Positions 59,801 to 64,000 of a stretch of 64,000 nucleotides of DNA are shown piece after piece. Below the pieces are notes generated by a model. The model did not search any database. It was not told the DNA's origin and worked only from the letters and a program-made list of their open reading frames with translations. The position numbers were made by a program, and so were the translations under genes. The DNA is taken from the NCBI RefSeq assembly GCF_963675165.1, contig NC_087389.1, forward strand, positions 778,001 through 842,000, in the 5' to 3' direction. This stretch comes from Halichondria panicea. Lineage: Eukaryota; Porifera; Demospongiae; Suberitida; Halichondriidae. The number at the start of each line of letters is the position of its first letter. Position 1 is the stretch's first letter.

Positions 59801-59954
59801 TACTACCCAACCACCAGCAGTCAAGGCTTGCCAGGAACAAGTAGAACCACTAAAGTCTACTGATCAATCTGTAGAACCTAAAGAGGACAATAGTAGTGCT
59901 CTTATTGCCTCTAGCACTGACAATAGTATGGTCACAGATGTGCCTTTGAGTTAA
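56821..59954 (+). CDS. PUS1: tRNA pseudouridine synthase PUS1, copy B
   Basis: Tandem paralogue of copy A, 94 bp downstream. Exon 1 (56821-57266) starts MAMAEGKEVAVGSGLEL, has about five 20-residue repeats (GPCLREDPVAGERPHEQQE type), a basic FAKRRK, then VILLLSYCGQGYMGMQK. Later exons: CARTDKGVSAARQVVSLK (catalytic Asp), MVFEPELVPVINAHLPHKIR, GRSYEYLVPTYAFA, GTHNFHNFTSGKKF, QSFMIHQIRKMIGLIVAVVR, APALGLLLDN, FDGYNRRFAKDGSREPLEW. The end region MMQWLHSLRMHDFSSTANRL matches the human C-terminus, then four 17-residue repeats (VESVTTQPPAVKAGQEQ). Intron 3 (57538-57763) is AT-AC like in copy A; the last intron begins as U12-like but has no AG at the matching acceptor. Confidence 0.88.
56880..57170 (+). 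repeat. 60-bp coding tandem repeat in PUS1-B exon 1
   Basis: About five near-identical 60-bp units, in frame, encoding 20 residues each (acidic/Gln/Pro-rich). Absent from copy A. Confidence 0.95.
57538..57763 (+). other. 226-base AT-AC intron in PUS1 copy B
   Basis: Same position and phase as in copy A: ctcaag|ataagtgagc ... tttctccctTAC|ATG GTA. A good polypyrimidine tract precedes the AC. An alternative GT-AG reading (donor 57541, acceptor AG 57727-57728) stays in frame but inserts about 12 residues absent from copy A and human PUS1. Confidence 0.6.
58066..58225. mobile_element. 160-bp MITE with 36-bp TIRs in PUS1-B intron
   Basis: Ends caagggcgtataaaagaaga (58066) and its near-complement (58225), pairing over 36 bases with two mismatches, enclose about 88 bp. 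No clear target duplication. Confidence 0.75.
58990..59245. mobile_element. foldback repeat, copy 3, in PUS1-B intron
   Basis: Left arm gactctttcagctgcgataa, core ggccgaaaaatgacaaatta, right arm gaaaggtctctttctaagct: same family and orientation as 16833-17150, with a shorter right end. Confidence 0.8.
59444..59590 (+). other. last intron of PUS1 copy B, unclear acceptor
   Basis: Donor GTATCCTCT and branch-like GTCCTTAAC (59545-59553) match the U12-like intron of copy A. The acceptor homologous to copy A would end GG (59562-59563), giving Ser-Met-Met-Gln-Trp. A canonical AG further on (59589-59590) is also in frame but drops about ten conserved residues. Confidence 0.5.
59640..59845 (+). repeat. 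51-bp coding tandem repeat at PUS1-B C-terminus
   Basis: Four in-frame 51-bp units encoding VESVTTQPPAVKAGQEQ-like 17-mers; disordered tail. Confidence 0.95.
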
Positions 59955-60361
59955 AACAAACGATGCTTTCAGTTTTGTATGACTTGTTGTCAATACCGTT
60001 ACATTTTTCATGACTCTTGTTTGCATAATTATTCTGATTGTGCCACTCTTTTCACAACTAGAAATGTGCAACAACGCAACGACTGCATGACGTGAGATAT
60101 TCAAAATTAACGAAATCTAGTTGCATGTACTTTTATTGGCGTGTTTCGCCTGCCACTCTAGTACTGTTCTAGTAGTCCAGAGTGCATGCTCTGCATACAT
60201 CAATCCTCGCTATACCAGCTGCAGGAGGTGGGTCAGTGGCTGTCTACCATACAGTATAAATATAGCCCTCCCTCATGTACTACCTTTCAATAAAACTTGG
60301 TGAATGCTGATCATGAATTTAAAAAATACAGCATATAATGGAACAAAGAAAACCTAATGAT
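59955..60361. other. convergent intergenic region
   Basis: About 400 bp between PUS1-B and phosphatidylserine synthase stop codons; contains aataaaa near 60290 as a candidate polyadenylation signal for PUS1-B. No other feature seen. Confidence 0.4.
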
Positions 60362-63097
60362 CTAAAGTGACTTTGGTTTAGCTGTACTAAGCCTGTGACA
60401 GTACGGCCCCACTATAGGCCAATTGTTGAGAGGGAGTGTAAACTTCCAGAACACCCAGGACAGAACTATGAGAGCCAGAGAGCTCCAGAAAGCCACAGCA
60501 GTTTGAGTGAGGGGAATTGTCACTATCTCCCAACCCATCTTGACAATCAGAAGGTCCTCACAGAAAATGGCGATAAATGTCAGCCACACATAACGGCCAA
60601 TGCGAGCATTCTCATCTCTGTAGTGTGTGTGAGGTGTGGGGTGGGCGGTTGTTAGGACATGGATACACACAGCGACATACAAACCACAACTACCTGCTGC
60701 CAAGCCACGTATAAAAAATTATACTGGTATACAATAGTGTTACAAAAATAATGCGCAAACATACGTGTATGTACAAGCTGTTACAAGTACTCACTTGCTG
60801 CTCAGATAGTCATAGACCTCGCGGAAGGCACAGGCTCCAGCCAGAGCATAGAGAAGTTCTCGATACGCATTCAACATATGATTAGGAGGGTACCACAGAA
60901 TAGCCTTGATGTAGAACAGGTTCACTTCTTGAATCAAAAACTGCACAAAACATATATACAATATCAACTAACAAACAAACAAAATGATTGCTGAGATTCA
61001 CAGTACACTAGCTAAAGGTTCTATAGTCACTTATAGCCCACAGAAATGGCCCGAAATAAATCACTGATCTAAGCATTTCATTGGACATTCCTAACACAAG
61101 TTATAGCCATGAAAACTTTGCTACGAAAACAGGCCTGATTACACCCACTTTATAGCCCACGTTTTTTTTTCTCCAGAAAATAGACAATGAAATAAACCAC
61201 TCGGTGATCTGAGCATACCATAGCTACTAAATACAATACACTGGCAAGCTGTGAGCTGACTAGTTAATACTTACGACAGCTGCAAGAGCAAAGATGGCAC
61301 AGAATTGTCCCAACGATTCAGTGTAGCCCCAGCGGTAGTGGGTCCAGGAGTAGGGTGTGAACTGACCAACCAGCCTCTTCATCTTACCCCTGCAGCAGGA
61401 CACAGTGGTTCATTCATATTCAAGTTATTGACATACGTGCCGGTGCACTTAGATCTACAACATGACACATTAGGGCTGCTAGCTACGTACGGCTGAATAT
61501 AAGCCATGCATGTTAACAATTGACAAAGCTACAGACATCATAATTCAATGCCTACTTGAGAGTTGGTATCTTCCAGAGTCCCCTCCAGTGGTAGGTCTTC
61601 ATCTCTAGATATTCACAGGTGAGCATGCCACAGAGGATACCCAGGGAGTTGCACACTAGAGCATCTAGTACCCACTGCACATCATCATGTGTGTCAGATA
61701 TCATTGTGGGAATGAAATGAGGCATTATAATTCTCACAAAAGGTCTACTAATTGTGCAATCATGAAGGTATGGTAACCACAGAGCACAGATTGTATGAGG
61801 AACGTACGTGGTCCCACCAGCACTCCCCAAAGTTGGGCAGGTGCACCTCGAGAGTGTACTCAAGCAGCTCAAAGCCTATACTGAGCACCGTGAGCAAGAA
61901 CCAGTCCCTGATGATTAGTGTCTGCAGTAGGGTGGGTGCGGGGTTAGTTATAAGAACCAGTCGGGGTTAGTTATAAGAACCAGTCCCTGATGATTAGTGT
62001 CTGCAATAGGGTAGGTGCGGGGTTAACCAGTCCCTGATGATTAGTGTCTGTGTAGTAAATACTGTGAACTAATTAAAATACTGTGAGCTAGTGAATCGCA
62101 TCAGTATTTCAATCTAGCTAACACCATTAGCAGTATATGTACGTAGTTACTAGAAACCTTTCTTTCTAGCGCTTAATTGTGACAGCCTCAATAACTAGGT
62201 AGCTGTCACATACGCAGTATCTTACTTTTATCCACCAGCCAAGAAAATGACAGGGAACAAACACATCCATCTTCTCCATGACGATGGCAAAGGGGCCGTC
62301 GGGGTGATCAGGAGTGTAGACACGACAGTCCGTGGCATAGTTCTTCTCACCGAGGGGGCGGCCAAGACTAGGGTCAATAATTCGTAGGAATTGTCTTGCG
62401 TCGTCAGTGGTCTGTGATGACAGTGTTGCATGGTTGAATCACATTATTGCTTGAGGAATTATTAATATCAAAATCCACAATGAAAAAAATAAAAATTAAC
62501 TGAAAATCAAACTAACAGTTATCAAACAGGAAATCTGAACATGCTTATCTAACCCCGATGTAATAAACACAGGACAATACACGTGAACCATTAAGTTGAT
62601 AGAGCTCTCGGAAACATTCCGAATACTACATCTGGAATTAAATTACGTGATCTAATAGTTACAGCAAGGTAGCTAGCTAGCAACTATAGGGCCATGAATA
62701 CGCAACCACAGACCTGGAACAACATGAAGATGAGCAGTAGTACATAGAGGATGAGTACACACAGGACCAGTCTCCACAGGGCAGGGTGTGGCCTCACAAA
62801 CGGACCATTGGGCATGTGGATCATCCCGATGAGAATGAACACAACCACCACGGCCACCACTCCTCGTTGGATGTTGAACATTGTGTCATTGTGGGGTTGC
62901 TCAAACAGAGCCACGTAGATGAGTCCCAGACCAATGAGGACCCCTGCACTGATAGTGTGGGCCTGCCTGTGATGGAATAGCATTGGAATAGTGGGACAAT
63001 CCCATGCACAATCATACCAGAAGAAGGTGTTTGTTCCGTCATCATACACCTGTTGCTCCTTCTTGTGAGGCTCCCTCATATTCCTTTGGTCAGCCAA
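60362..63097 (-). CDS. PTDSS1: phosphatidylserine synthase (PTDSS)
   Basis: About seven exons read leftwards, roughly 430-440 residues. MADQRNMREPHKKEQQVYDD, then FFWYDCAW and helices GVLIGLGLIYVALFEQPH, VVAVVVVFILIGMIHMPNGP, LVLCVLILYVLLLIFMLFQ; next the signature block LGRPLGEKNYATDC, FVPCHFLGWWIK|TLIIRDWFLL, LLEYTLEVHLPNFGECWWDH, WVLDALVCNSLGILCGM, YHWRGLWKIPTLKGKMKR, QFTPYSWTHYRW, and later helices. ER-membrane base-exchange enzyme making phosphatidylserine from phosphatidylcholine or phosphatidylethanolamine. PTDSS1 versus PTDSS2 cannot be settled by eye. The exon starting TLIIRDW (about 61921) is preceded by tandem copies of its own acceptor. Confidence 0.92.
61905..62055 (-). repeat. 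triplicated splice acceptor plus exon start in PTDSS
   Basis: On the minus strand, cag followed by acactaatcatcagggactg occurs three times (near 62050, 62005 and 61925). Only the last copy continues into the full exon; the other two are followed by intron text aaccccgcaccc. Confidence 0.85.
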
Positions 63098-64000
63098 GGT
63101 CCCTCTCCAGCTAGCTAGCTAGCTATGTACTATGTACTTTCTTTTTATGATGTTTAGCCTAGGCCGATGTTTTGCTAATAGAAGGGGAAATTGCGGCCTT
63201 TAATCGAGGTAGCGATGTCAGACCGATTTTCATTTTTGCTATTTCTAACTCCTATGTATTACTATCTCTTTTGAACACTCTAGGCAAACCAGAAAAACTT
63301 TACTGCACTGGATTTGGTCAAGCGAATGCAGAGATACAGCGTTTTGAAGAACACTAGTCAGGGAAAAATTCGTACAAAAATTTACCGCATTTTAATGTAC
63401 TTGGGCGGGACTTATGAAATTTGTTGTTAATACCGGAAATGATCTTAAAGTTAGCATATCTACTGAACCGCTTGGTCTATTCTCTTTTAAAAAAGTATGA
63501 AATGGACACTCAGGACTCAGGAGTTAACATTGTAACCATTTGATATCTATTATGAAGTTTATAATGTTTCTGTAATGTATATCTTTATAATGTCCCTATA
63601 ATAGTATGATGTCTCCTGCTTCAGAGAGTTCTCTTGGATTTAAAGTAACCATGCTATCTTTTCAGTATATTGTATCATGTTTCAGAACTCTCATCAATGT
63701 CCACCTTACGCTTGTATCTGTTTCTTGATCTTTATAAGCAACTTTTCTGTCAATTTCATTTGGTCTAAATAATTCGTATTTAGTGTGATGTAGATTTAAG
63801 GCCATACAACTATAAATCTATGATACAACTCTGTTGACAGCTTCTAATTAATACAGTAGATTACTCTTGTCTTTTTTGTGTGCAAATTGAATCAGTTCTT
63901 GCAATTTAATAGTTTTGGTAGATTACATTGTTGTCCCTGGAATTCTCTCCAATCTTTCTTGTTTCTTTCAACAGAGGCTTTCAAATTGCTTCAATAATTA
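63098..64000. other. right-end region, no gene recognised
   Basis: About 900 bp of AT-rich sequence upstream of PTDSS. Holds the PTDSS promoter side. The only open frame of note (near 63172-63357, about 60 codons) has no recognisable motif. No repeats or RNA genes seen. Confidence 0.5.

Noticed and set aside
63172-63357. Small plus-strand frame near the right end
   Set aside because: About 60 codons, no recognisable motif, signal or splice partner.

Overview
The window reads as nuclear DNA of an early-branching animal, most likely a demosponge (an inference). Every gene recognised is of metazoan or general eukaryotic type. Genes are packed tightly, often divergently with a few hundred bases between starts. 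Most are cut into many small exons by short introns, the base composition is AT-rich, and the palindromic word ATAATTAT recurs throughout non-coding DNA. There is no operon structure, bacterial gene or recognisable retrovirus-like element. I assign 25 protein-coding genes and one tRNA gene.

Layout. 1-4404 (minus): 5' part of a secreted or membrane GAIN/GPS protein with a tandemly duplicated GAIN module, open at the left edge. 5029-6570: ALG11 (N-glycan assembly), intronless. 6922-7593 (minus): low-molecular-weight tyrosine phosphatase. 7963-13504: two tandem SUV39H histone H3K9 methyltransferases; the second has lost the chromodomain. 13971-15092 (minus): MANF. 15715-18269 (minus): CDK20, sharing a 98-bp divergent promoter with a COMTD1-like methyltransferase (18368-19135). 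19421-22142: VIT/VWA protein (VWA5A-like). 22377-23571 and 23891-25252 (minus): peroxiredoxin 5 and a mu-type glutathione S-transferase. 25650-28165: ARL8. 28864-30215: small PH-domain protein. 30216-35627: gene-free block holding nested DNA transposons. 35628-35699 (minus): tRNA-Gln(CTG). 35824-41266: nischarin-like PX-LRR protein. 41538-50569: four tetraspanins around POLR2L (RPB10). 50987-51358: MRPL57. 51567-54856 (minus): a HORMAD/Hop1 meiotic protein with PHD and winged-helix modules. 55063-59954: two tandem PUS1 tRNA pseudouridine synthases. 60362-63097 (minus): phosphatidylserine synthase. 63098-64000: nothing recognised.

The genes do not form one pathway; they are housekeeping and signalling genes brought together by chance or by tandem duplication (GAIN module, SUV39H, tetraspanins, PUS1). 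The strongest unusual signals are: paralogous PUS1 introns that look like AT-AC introns of the U2 type, followed by a U12-like intron near the 3' end; tandem GAIN domains; a SUV39H paralogue without chromodomain; a HORMAD protein keeping the Hop1-type chromatin-binding module; and a nested set of foldback, TIR and hairpin micro-transposons. Exon borders were placed by eye from splice sites and reading phase, and small exons may be off by a few bases.
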